DNA from: DATKCA01 sp035544675
GTDB taxonomy: Bacteria; Acidobacteriota; Thermoanaerobaculia; Gp7-AA8
Assembly: GCA_035544675.1 (NCBI GenBank)
Contig: DATKCA010000197.1
Span: forward strand, 1-13,971
DNA: 13,971 nucleotides
Direction: 5' to 3'
Each line of letters begins with the position of its first letter. The stretch's first letter is position 1. This document shows positions 1-6,366 of the stretch, piece after piece. A program made the position numbers and the translations under genes. Below the pieces are notes generated by a model. The model ran no database searches, was not told where the DNA came from, and worked only from the letters and a program-made list of their open reading frames with translations.

Positions 1-2
1 GC

Positions 3-185
3 CATGTCTTCGATCGCACCATTCCGGCAAAGTCGACCGCGACCATCGAGCTGCGCGCCTGGGTTCAGCCGCTGCAGGCAGACACCTCCGGCAGAGTGAA
101 CAGCCCGGTCATGCTCCGTGGATCCGCACGTTTCGAGAGCGACGCCGGCGTCATTCGGCGGAACTTCGTCGGACGCGGCCAGTAA
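3..185 (+). CDS. C-terminal fragment of an unrecognised protein
   Basis: This frame is open from the left edge to a TAA at 183-185 and gives about 60 residues (begins HVFDRTIPAKSTATIEL, ends NFVGRGQ). Third codon positions are mostly G or C, as in the confident genes of the window, so I read it as the end of a real gene whose start lies outside. The alternating hydrophobic pattern (STATIELRAWVQPL, then VMLRGSARFES) suggests beta strands, such as a beta-sandwich at the end of a secreted or periplasmic protein. I do not recognise the family and assign no function. A short inverted repeat (AAGCC/GGCTT, 185-197) overlaps the end of the stop codon but has no T-run, so it is at best a weak terminator. 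Confidence 0.5.
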   Translation, partial: HVFDRTIPAKSTATIELRAWVQPLQADTSGRVNSPVMLRGSARFESDAGVIRRNFVGRGQ

Positions 186-203
186 AGCCGCCGGCTTCAG
201 GAA

Positions 204-302
204 GTGGCGTTGCTGTATCCCTCCGGTGAGGGCTACAGCCTGGCGGCCACTTTGGAGGGCTTCGCCCCCGCCACGAAGAACGTGCAGCGCGTCTTCCTCG
301 GA
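204..302 (+). pseudogene. possible remnant of a carboxypeptidase-regulatory-like domain
   Basis: The gap between the partial gene and the receptor translates, in the receptor's own frame, to a stretch containing GEGYSLAATLEGFAPATKNV and then VFLG. This closely resembles the last strands of the carboxypeptidase-regulatory-like domain found at the N-terminus of Oar-type TonB receptors, and parallels the intact copy in the next gene (GRYTVTATLFGFNRSIINV followed by LLLG). It has no signal peptide, no earlier strands and no plug domain, and the frame degenerates into a proline/arginine-rich sequence after 302. The likeliest reading is a leftover from a decayed or recombined receptor gene. A chance resemblance is possible because the piece is only about 33 codons long. 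Confidence 0.3.
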
Positions 303-353
303 CTGCCCCGCCCTCGTTCACTGATCCGTCACAACCGCGGCCGTGACCTTTCG

Positions 354-389
354 TTGACACCCGACCCGCGCGCTTTTTTGCAAAAATGC
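354..389 (+). promoter_or_regulatory. candidate promoter/operator region of the TonB receptor gene
   Basis: TTGACA at 354-359 is a perfect -35 consensus, but the -10 is poor: only AAAAAT (382-387) or TTTGCA (377-382) fall in range. A 12-bp perfect AT-rich palindrome, TTTTTGCAAAAA, covers 375-386. With one mismatched pair it extends to 18 bp (372-389), ending 9 nt before the chosen ATG. Such a run is unusual in this GC-rich sequence, and its position over the presumed -10/start region would suit a repressor operator. No binding protein can be named. Confidence 0.3.
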
Positions 390-398
390 AGCGGTCGG

Positions 399-3300
399 AT
401 GCGCGCCACACTGACTCGCCTGGCTTCCATCGCGGCGCTCATCCTCGCGTTGCCTTCGGCTTTGGCGCAGGAGCAGGCGGCATCGATCCACGGCAGCGTC
501 AAGGACTCCTCCGGAGGCGTTCTGGCCGGTGTCACCGTCGAGGTGAAGAGCGCTGTGCGCGGCGTCAGATTCACCCACATCACGGACACGAGTGGCACGT
601 ATCGCATCCCCACACTGCCCGCCGGACGCTATACCGTCACGGCCACGCTCTTCGGTTTCAACCGGTCCATCATCAACGTCGACCTTCTCCTCGGTCAGGC
701 CCTCCGGGTCGATCACGCCATGCGCATTGGTGTGGTTGACGCGATCACGGTGACGCTCGATGCGCCGCTCCTCGATGTGAGGGGAAGCGCTTCCACGACG
801 AGCTATCGGAGCGATGAGTTCGAGCACCTTCCCATCGGTCGCGACTTCTCTTCGGTCGTGACGCTCTCTCCCGCTGCGAACCGCGAGCGCGCCTCCGGCG
901 GCATCTCCGTCGACGGCGCGAGCGGGTCGGAGAACCGGTTCGTCATCGACGGTGTCGACACCACCGACGCGCGCGACGGATCGCAGGCCAAGGCGCTGAT
1001 CACCGACTTCGTCGACGAAGTGCAGGTCAAGACCGCCGGCTACGCTGCGGAGTTCGGCGGCGCCACGGGCGGCGTGATCAACGTCGTGACCAGACGGGGG
1101 ACCAACCAGTTCCGCGGTGAAGTCTATGGTTACGGCACGACTCATTCGCTGAACGGCGCGGAGCGTCCGCAGCTCGAGCTCGCGCTGGGCACGCCGGCGG
1201 CCGCGCAGGCGCCGCGATATCGCAAGGACGACTTCTCCCAGCTGGAGCCGGGACTCAGCCTCGGGGGACCGATCCTTCCCGACCGCCTGTTCTTCTTCGC
1301 CGCCTATCAGCCCCGACTCACGCGACAGCGCCGGACGGTCGACTACGCCGGCCTGAACGCCGGGCGGAGCAGGACCTTCCAGACCGACACGACCACGCGG
1401 TACGCAAGCGCGAACCTGAACGGCAGCATCGGCTCACGTCTCTCGTACAAGCTGGCGGCGAACTTCTCGCCCACCGAGCGCGAAGGGCTGGCGTTCCCGA
1501 CGTTTCCGCTGGACTTCGAGGGCGGCCAGGGCGGGGCGGTCAACCGCAACGGCCGCGGCTCACCGGATGTCGACACGGGCGCCGGCCGCCGGTTCGACAA
1601 CGAGTCGTATTCGGCGTACGTCGACGCCTTCCCGTCACAGACCATTCTGCTCGGCTTCCGCGCCGGACGCTTTGAGACCAACACTCGAGACACAGGCATT
1701 CCGAACGAGATCCTCCACAAGTTTTCCGCGAACGCGGCGGATCCGGCCATCTTCCCGGAGATTCCGGCCAGCCTTCTTCGCTCCCCCGGATTCAGCAGCG
1801 TGGCTACGAATTCCGCCGTGGCTCGCGACCGGTACACACGCGACGCCGTTTCGGCCGACGCGACCTGGTATCTGCGGGCGTGGGGCGAGCACGCCATCAA
1901 GGCCGGGTTTCAGCAGGAGAAGATCCGGAACGATGTGTTCAGCGGAGAGCTGCAACCCTCCATCGAGTACGTATGGGGTCGCGCGCACGCCGGCACCGGC
2001 CGTCGCGGCCAGTACGGCTACTTCACCGTTCGCCAGTTCGCGACCACCGGAGACGTCGAAGAGAACATCCGCGCCATCTACCTGCAGGACGCGTGGACGA
2101 TCCGCGATCGTCTGACGATGAACCTGGGCGTCCGCGCCGAGAGCGAGGACGTCCCGCAGTATCGCGCCGGCGCCGGCACGTTCATCAACTTCGGCTTCCA
2201 GGACAAGTTGGCCCCGCGCCTCGGCTTTGCCTACGACCTCTTCGGCAACGGCCGCACGAAGGTCTATGCCAGCTACGGCACGTTCTTCGACGTGACGAAG
2301 CTCGAGTGGCCGCGCGGCTCGTCGGGCGGCGAGGTGTGGGTCGACTACCACTTCACGCTCGACGACCCCGACTGGACCAGGAACATCTGTTCCGTCGGCC
2401 GGAACACCACCGCGGACCGCCCGGCCTGTCCGGCTGGAACGTTCATCACCGCGTCCGACCGCCGCTTCTTCGATCCCGCCAGCGTCGCCGAGACGCTCGA
2501 TCCGGCCATCAGGCCGATGGAGACGCGGGAGCTCACCATCGGCGCTGAGCAGGCGGTCAGCGCCGTCTTCTCGATCGGCTTCCGTCTCGTTCACAAGGAG
2601 CTCGTTCGCACCATCGAGGACATGGGCGTCCTCGTCGGCGACGACGAGATCTACATCTACGGCAACCCGGGCTCAGGTCTCTCCCGCAGCCTGGGCGCGG
2701 TGCCGATGCCGCGAGCCCGGCGCGACTACGATGCCGTCGAGGTGCAGGCCAGCAGGCGCGTTGGCAGCGCGCTCGCGCTGCGCGCCAGCTACACCTGGAG
2801 CCGCCTCTACGGCAACTACTCCGGCCTGGCGAACTCCGACGAGGTCCTCGGTCGCGGAGCCGGCCGCCGCTCTCCGAACGTGAACCGCGCGTTCGACGGT
2901 CTCGCCCAGGCGTTCGACCAGAATCTCGAGCCGACCTACGGCCACCTGCCGACGGACCGCCCTCATCAGCTCAAGGTTCAGGCGACCTTCGCCGCGCCGT
3001 TCGGCACGACGATCGGCCTCCACCAGTACGCCGGGAGCGGGACGCCGCAGACCACGGAAGTGAACCTTTATCCGACCCTCCCGTTTTTCCCGTACGGCCG
3101 GGGGGACATGGGTCGTACACCGATGCTGACGCAGACGGACCTGAGCCTGCAGCACGAGATGCAGATCGGAGGGCGGTACGGGTTGCAGTTGATGGTGAGC
3201 GTGCTCAACGTGTTCGACGAAGACACCGAGCTCTACCGCTGGAACAGGCTGCTCCTGGGGGATTTGCCGGAGGCGACCGGGATCACTCAGTTCACGTTCT

Positions 3301-3440
3301 TCGACGCGCCATTCGACTTCGGGGAGGTCCTGGCGGCGAACGCCAAGGCGGTCGGCTCCATGAGGGATCCGCGGTACGGAAAGCCCTTCCTCTACCAGGA
3401 TCCACGCCTCGTCCGGGTGGGGATGCGGCTTCGATTCTGA
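399..3440 (+). CDS. TonB-dependent receptor with carboxypeptidase-regulatory-like domain (Oar-type)
   Basis: A 1,013-residue outer-membrane beta-barrel receptor, expected to import a large substrate using TonB/ExbBD energy; the substrate cannot be told from sequence. Residues 1-23 form a signal peptide (MRATLTRLA, hydrophobic core, cleavage near ALA-QEQ), which is why I start at ATG 399 and not at the upstream in-frame GTG 204. Residues about 27-110 are a carboxypeptidase-regulatory-like beta-sandwich (IHGSVKDSSGGVLAGVTVEV, then GTYRIPTLPAGRYTVTATLFG). ITVTLDAPLLDV at about 122-133 occupies the usual TonB-box/linker position. The plug follows, with FVIDGVDTTD and EVQVKTAGYAAEFGGATGGV. The rest is barrel, with typical aromatic-rich strands (LFFFAAYQPRL, RLSYKLAANFSP) and a C-terminal phenylalanine (VRVGMRLRF) as the BAM signal. 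No SusD-like partner lies beside it. The Shine-Dalgarno is weak. Confidence 0.9.
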   Translation: MRATLTRLASIAALILALPSALAQEQAASIHGSVKDSSGGVLAGVTVEVKSAVRGVRFTHITDTSGTYRIPTLPAGRYTVTATLFGFNRSIINVDLLLGQALRVDHAMRIGVVDAITVTLDAPLLDVRGSASTTSYRSDEFEHLPIGRDFSSVVTLSPAANRERASGGISVDGASGSENRFVIDGVDTTDARDGSQAKALITDFVDEVQVKTAGYAAEFGGATGGVINVVTRRGTNQFRGEVYGYGTTHSLNGAERPQLELALGTPAAAQAPRYRKDDFSQLEPGLSLGGPILPDRLFFFAAYQPRLTRQRRTVDYAGLNAGRSRTFQTDTTTRYASANLNGSIGSRLSYKLAANFSPTEREGLAFPTFPLDFEGGQGGAVNRNGRGSPDVDTGAGRRFDNESYSAYVDAFPSQTILLGFRAGRFETNTRDTGIPNEILHKFSANAADPAIFPEIPASLLRSPGFSSVATNSAVARDRYTRDAVSADATWYLRAWGEHAIKAGFQQEKIRNDVFSGELQPSIEYVWGRAHAGTGRRGQYGYFTVRQFATTGDVEENIRAIYLQDAWTIRDRLTMNLGVRAESEDVPQYRAGAGTFINFGFQDKLAPRLGFAYDLFGNGRTKVYASYGTFFDVTKLEWPRGSSGGEVWVDYHFTLDDPDWTRNICSVGRNTTADRPACPAGTFITASDRRFFDPASVAETLDPAIRPMETRELTIGAEQAVSAVFSIGFRLVHKELVRTIEDMGVLVGDDEIYIYGNPGSGLSRSLGAVPMPRARRDYDAVEVQASRRVGSALALRASYTWSRLYGNYSGLANSDEVLGRGAGRRSPNVNRAFDGLAQAFDQNLEPTYGHLPTDRPHQLKVQATFAAPFGTTIGLHQYAGSGTPQTTEVNLYPTLPFFPYGRGDMGRTPMLTQTDLSLQHEMQIGGRYGLQLMVSVLNVFDEDTELYRWNRLLLGDLPEATGITQFTFFDAPFDFGEVLAANAKAVGSMRDPRYGKPFLYQDPRLVRVGMRLRF

Positions 3441-3464
3441 GGGCCCCGACGTCCGGAATACACC

Positions 3465-3547
3465 CCTAATCTCTGAGGTTAGGCCACATACACTCGAACG
3501 CCTTCTCGACTGCGAAGGTGTCTGCGTGGTAAAAGGATCGGCCTTTT
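3465..3547 (+). promoter_or_regulatory. hairpin-rich 5' leader of rplU-rpmA
   Basis: Three consecutive hairpins lie between the receptor stop and the L21 start. The first is CCTAATC/GGTTAGG (3465-3471 with 3477-3483, one G-U pair). The second is ACGCCTTC/GAAGGTGT (3498-3505 with 3514-3521, one G-U pair). The third is AAAAGG/CCTTTT (3531-3536 with 3542-3547), followed by the Shine-Dalgarno GGGAGG at 3551-3556. The last resembles a weak attenuator, with a T-run inside its 3' arm. Autoregulatory leaders upstream of L21 genes are known in other bacteria; that this one belongs to such a class is inference. The first hairpin may instead mark the 3' end of the receptor transcript. Confidence 0.4.
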
Positions 3548-3561
3548 TCTGGGAGGTTGTC

Positions 3562-3879
3562 GTGTACGCCATCATCCGAACCGGTGGAAAGCAGTACCGA
3601 GTCGCTGAAGGGGAGCTTCTGCGCGTGGAGCGGGACGTTCTCGGGTCTGCGAACAAGGACAAGGTCACGTTCAACGAGGTGCTTCTCGTGGGCGGCGACC
3701 AGCCGAAAATCGGCGCTCCGACTGTAGCCGGCGCATCAGTGGTGGCAACGGTGCTTCGCGAGTCCCGCGGTGACAAGATCATCGTGTTCAAGAAGAAGCG
3801 CCGCAAGAATCACACGAAGCGCAAGCACGGTCATCGCCAGGAGCTGGTCGAGCTGCGCATCGACACGATCAACGTCTAG
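3562..3879 (+). CDS. rplU: 50S ribosomal protein L21
   Basis: A 105-residue protein that binds 23S rRNA in the large subunit. The N-terminus MYAIIRTGGKQYRVAEGE matches the L21 signature (YAxxxxGGKQyrV). The middle contains the KIGxP stretch (PKIGAPTVAGASVVATV), and the C-terminal basic segment FKKKRRKNHTKRKHGHRQ is the canonical rRNA-binding tail. The start is GTG 3562, because family members begin one residue before the YAI motif and because GGGAGG (3551-3556) sits 5 nt upstream. An in-frame GTG at 3526 would add 12 residues not found in L21. It is followed by rpmA after 25 nt, the near-universal order, and both are probably one transcript ending at the terminator at 4239. Confidence 0.97.
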   Translation: MYAIIRTGGKQYRVAEGELLRVERDVLGSANKDKVTFNEVLLVGGDQPKIGAPTVAGASVVATVLRESRGDKIIVFKKKRRKNHTKRKHGHRQELVELRIDTINV

Positions 3880-3904
3880 TCGCTTCAATTGCGGGAGGGT
3901 TTCC

Positions 3905-4171
3905 ATGGCTCATAAAAAAGGACAGGGTTCATCGCGCAATGGTCGCGATTCGCAGCCGAAGATGCTCGGGGTGAAGCGCTTCGCCGGGCAATTCGTCTCC
4001 GGCGGAACGATCATCGTCCGCCAGCGCGGCACGAGGTTCTATCCAGGGCAGAACGTCGGCATGGGCCGCGACCACACGCTCTATGCGAAGGTCGAGGGCA
4101 TCGTCGAGTTCAGAGACAAGGGCGAGCAGGGCCGGTACGTCAGCATCGTCGCCCCGGCTCCGTCCAAATAA
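3905..4171 (+). CDS. rpmA: 50S ribosomal protein L27
   Basis: An 88-residue L27, whose N-terminus reaches the peptidyl-transferase centre. It starts MAHKKGQGSSRNGRDSQPK, the diagnostic L27 opening, and continues with GVKRFAGQFVSGGTIIVRQR and GTRFYPGQNVGMGRDHTLYA, both highly conserved. There is no N-terminal extension of the kind cleaved by Prp protease in Firmicutes, so the mature end is made directly. The ATG at 3905 has a strong Shine-Dalgarno, GGGAGGG at 3893-3899, five nucleotides upstream. The frame stays open upstream into rplU, but nothing there resembles L27. The length is normal for the family. Confidence 0.97.
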   Translation: MAHKKGQGSSRNGRDSQPKMLGVKRFAGQFVSGGTIIVRQRGTRFYPGQNVGMGRDHTLYAKVEGIVEFRDKGEQGRYVSIVAPAPSK

Positions 4172-4238
4172 CCAGAGAATCCGTGGAAGACAGTCTTTCA
4201 GAACGGTCGAGCCACAGAGACACCGACAACACTGAGAT

Positions 4239-4262
4239 CGCCGCTCCCCGGAGCGGCGTTTT
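4239..4262 (+). terminator. intrinsic terminator of rplU-rpmA
   Basis: A perfect 8-bp GC-rich stem, CGCCGCTC (4239-4246) with GAGCGGCG (4251-4258), has a CCCG loop and is followed by TTTT (4259-4262) and then CATTGTTG. It lies 67 nt after the rpmA stop. It should end the ribosomal-protein transcript and separate it from the obg promoter. Confidence 0.85.
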
Positions 4263-4285
4263 CATTGTTGGGTCCGCTGTATAGT
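4259..4285 (+). promoter_or_regulatory. candidate promoter of the obg-nadD-rsfS cluster
   Basis: TATAGT at 4280-4285 differs from the -10 consensus by one base and lies between the rpmA terminator and obg. The best -35 is TTTTCA at 4259-4264, with a short 15-nt spacer, overlapping the terminator T-run. Transcription would begin near 4292, leaving an untranslated leader of about 25 nt. That leader has no recognisable Shine-Dalgarno. Confidence 0.4.
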
Positions 4286-4316
4286 GGACTGGAACACAGC
4301 TCGCAGTCTGTAACCC

Positions 4317-5345
4317 ATGATGTTCATCGATCAGGCCACGATACGCGTCAATGCCGGTGACGGCGGAAGCGGGTGCGTGGCCTTCAGGCGAGAGAAGTTC
4401 GTTCCCAAGGGCGGGCCATCCGGCGGGGACGGCGGCACGGGCGGCTCGGTCATCATCACCGCATCCAGACGCCTCAACACGCTGTACCACCTCCAGTTCA
4501 AGCGCGAGTGGAAAGCGGGCCGCGGACAGCACGGCATGGGCTCCAACTGCTCCGGCCATGGCGGCGACGATGTGATCATCGAACTGCCGGTCGGCTCGGT
4601 CGTGCGCGACAAGGCCACCGGCGAAGTCGTAGCGGACCTGATCGAAGAGGACCAGCGGGTCGTCGTCGCCAAAGGCGGGCGGGGTGGGCTGGGCAACCAG
4701 CACTTTGCCACCGCCACGCGTCAGGCGCCGCGCTTCGCGCAGCCGGGTGAAGCGGGCGAGGAGCGCGAGCTCTTCATCGAGCTGAAGCTGATCGCGGACG
4801 TCGGGGTCGTCGGTCTTCCCAACGCGGGAAAGTCCACGTTGATCTCGGTCATCAGCGCGGCGAAGCCGAAGATCGCCGACTACCCCTTCACCACGCTCGT
4901 CCCGAACCTCGGCGTGGTGCGCGGTGACGATGACGAGACGTTTGTCGTCGCGGACATCCCCGGCCTGATCGAAGGCGCGCACGAGGGACATGGACTCGGC
5001 GATCAGTTTCTCCGCCATGTCGAGCGCTGCTCGGTGCTCGTTCACCTCGTCGACCTCTCGGCGAACGAGCATCCGGAGGAGGATGCCGAGGTAGTGGCGC
5101 GCGAGCTCTCCCTCCACTCCGAGATCCTGGCGCACAAGCCGCGCATCGTGTGCGGGTCGAAGATCGACTCCGCCATCGAGGGCAACGCCGAACGTCTTCG
5201 CGCGTACGCCGCGAAGCACGACTACCCCTATCACGAGATCTCAGCGGTAGTGGGCGATGGTCTGCGCGAGCTGATCCGGCTGGTGGCGCGCTTCGTCCGT
5301 GAGAACCAGAGCCGCGAGGCCACCCTGGCTGCCACACGAGGATGA
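4317..5345 (+). CDS. obg: Obg/CgtA GTPase, large-subunit assembly factor
   Basis: A 342-residue Obg-family GTPase, involved in 50S maturation and stringent-response signalling. Residues 1-160 form the glycine-rich Obg fold (NAGDGGSGCVAFRREKFVP, GGPSGGDGGTGGSV, then GRGGLGNQHFATATRQAPRF). The G domain follows: G1 GLPNAGKST (166-174), G2 FTT (191-193), G3 DIPG (213-216), G4 SKID (281-284), G5 SAVVGDGL (309-316). G4 has serine where most GTPases have asparagine (NKxD). There is no C-terminal OCT domain; the protein ends soon after the G domain. Two adjacent ATGs (4317 and 4320) are possible; family members begin MF-D, so 4320 is equally likely. Its stop overlaps the nadD start by 4 nt (ATGA). 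Confidence 0.96.
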   Translation: MMFIDQATIRVNAGDGGSGCVAFRREKFVPKGGPSGGDGGTGGSVIITASRRLNTLYHLQFKREWKAGRGQHGMGSNCSGHGGDDVIIELPVGSVVRDKATGEVVADLIEEDQRVVVAKGGRGGLGNQHFATATRQAPRFAQPGEAGEERELFIELKLIADVGVVGLPNAGKSTLISVISAAKPKIADYPFTTLVPNLGVVRGDDDETFVVADIPGLIEGAHEGHGLGDQFLRHVERCSVLVHLVDLSANEHPEEDAEVVARELSLHSEILAHKPRIVCGSKIDSAIEGNAERLRAYAAKHDYPYHEISAVVGDGLRELIRLVARFVRENQSREATLAATRG

Positions 5346-5968
5346 ACATCGGAATCTGCGGCGGGACTTTCGATCCTTTTCATCGCGGGCATCTCGACCC
5401 GATCCTCGCGGTCCGCGGCGTCATGGAGTGGGACCGGGTCGTCTACATCCCGGCATTCCGGCAGCCGTTCAAGGCGGACGCCGCCACATCGTCCGGCTAT
5501 CACCGGTTCGCGATGACGGTGCTGGGAGTGGAGGCGCAGGACGGGATGACGGTGTCGCCGCGAGAGCTGGAGCGCGGAGCCATCTCCTACACGGTCGAGA
5601 CGCTCGAGGCCATCCGCTCCGAGACCGGCGACGGCGTGACGCTCGACTGGATCATCGGCGACGACAACCTGGCCGAGCTCGATCGCTGGAAGCGTCCCGA
5701 TCGCATTCTGGAACTGGCCAACTTCGTGGTGCTGACGCGCGGGGCGGGAGCCGATGTTTCGGAACGGTTCCGAAGCCATGTCGTGGCCGAGCCGCGATCG
5801 CGCGGCCGCGCCGGCGCCATCGCTTTCGCCAGAAACCATACCGTCCCCATCTCGTCTACTGAGATCAGAACAAGGGTCCGCGCGGGCCAGTCCATCGACG
5901 AACTGGTCGATGCTCGCGTCTCGCGCTACATTGAACGCAACGCACTCTACCGAGAGGTCCGAACTTGA
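5342..5968 (+). CDS. nadD: nicotinate-nucleotide adenylyltransferase
   Basis: A 208-residue NadD, which joins nicotinate mononucleotide and ATP to give deamido-NAD in cytoplasmic NAD synthesis. The N-terminal nucleotidyltransferase signature GGTFDPFHRGH (residues 7-17) is intact, and SSTEIR (171-176) matches the ISSTxIR motif that binds ATP phosphates. IIGDDNLAELDRW in the middle is the usual NadD substrate-binding segment. The ATG at 5342 lies in the ATGA overlap with obg, so translation is probably coupled; GAGG touches the start codon and is too close to act as a normal Shine-Dalgarno. The end overlaps rsfS by 4 nt. The obg-nadD-rsfS order is common in bacteria and supports the call. Confidence 0.95.
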   Translation: MNIGICGGTFDPFHRGHLDPILAVRGVMEWDRVVYIPAFRQPFKADAATSSGYHRFAMTVLGVEAQDGMTVSPRELERGAISYTVETLEAIRSETGDGVTLDWIIGDDNLAELDRWKRPDRILELANFVVLTRGAGADVSERFRSHVVAEPRSRGRAGAIAFARNHTVPISSTEIRTRVRAGQSIDELVDARVSRYIERNALYREVRT

Positions 5969-6366
5969 GCGATTCCCCCATCGAAAGCCGCGTCAGGGTT
6001 GCAGTCGGTGCAGCGCTGGACAAGAAGGCAACAGAGCTGGACGTGCTGGCTGTCGGAGATCTGACGTCCATCGCCGACTACTTCATCCTCTGTTCCTCCG
6101 GCAACGAGCGGCAGGCCCAGGCCATCGCCGACAACGTCCTCGGGAAGCTGAGAGACGACCTGAACGTCAAGCCGCTGCTCGTCGAAGGGACGACGCCCGG
6201 CCGCTGGATCCTGCTCGATTTCGGAGACTTCATCTTTCACGTGTTCACCCAGGAGTGCCGGCGTTTCTACGGCCTGGAGCGGCTGTGGGGCGACGCGCCG
6301 AACGTGACGTCCGATTACAGCGACGAGGCCGAACGGCCGCGCAATGCCTTCAAGAAGACGTCGTGA
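5965..6366 (+). CDS. rsfS: ribosome silencing factor RsfS (Iojap/YbeB family)
   Basis: A 133-residue RsfS, which binds L14 on the 50S subunit and blocks subunit joining when nutrients are short. Diagnostic stretches are DLTSIADYFILCSSGNERQ, VEGTTPGRWILLDFGD and FIFHVFTQECRRFYGLERLW, the last two forming the conserved W-x-LxDfGDxixHvf core. The start is TTG 5965, overlapping the nadD stop as TTGA; AGAGG at 5953-5957 is 7 nt upstream, and no ATG fits the family start. The C-terminal tail (about 25 residues after the conserved W) is charged and probably unstructured. It overlaps the next gene by 23 nt. Confidence 0.95.
   Translation: MSDSPIESRVRVAVGAALDKKATELDVLAVGDLTSIADYFILCSSGNERQAQAIADNVLGKLRDDLNVKPLLVEGTTPGRWILLDFGDFIFHVFTQECRRFYGLERLWGDAPNVTSDYSDEAERPRNAFKKTS

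Noticed and set aside
204..398. Extending the TonB receptor to GTG 204
   Set aside because: The extension would put 65 residues before a well-formed signal peptide, which would block export. ATG 399 is the functional start.
399..3440. A SusCD-type glycan uptake locus
   Set aside because: No SusD lipoprotein or glycoside hydrolase gene lies next to the receptor in the window. The regulatory-like domain plus plug alone fits Oar-type receptors.
3441..3464. An intrinsic terminator right after the receptor gene
   Set aside because: The GGGCCCC stretch has no stable stem followed by a T-run. The nearest hairpin (3465-3483) also lacks a T-run and is better listed with the rplU leader.
3770..3904. 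An N-terminal extension of L27 upstream of ATG 3905
   Set aside because: The extension overlaps rplU in another frame and looks like random serine/arginine sequence. ATG 3905 has a strong Shine-Dalgarno and the exact family start.
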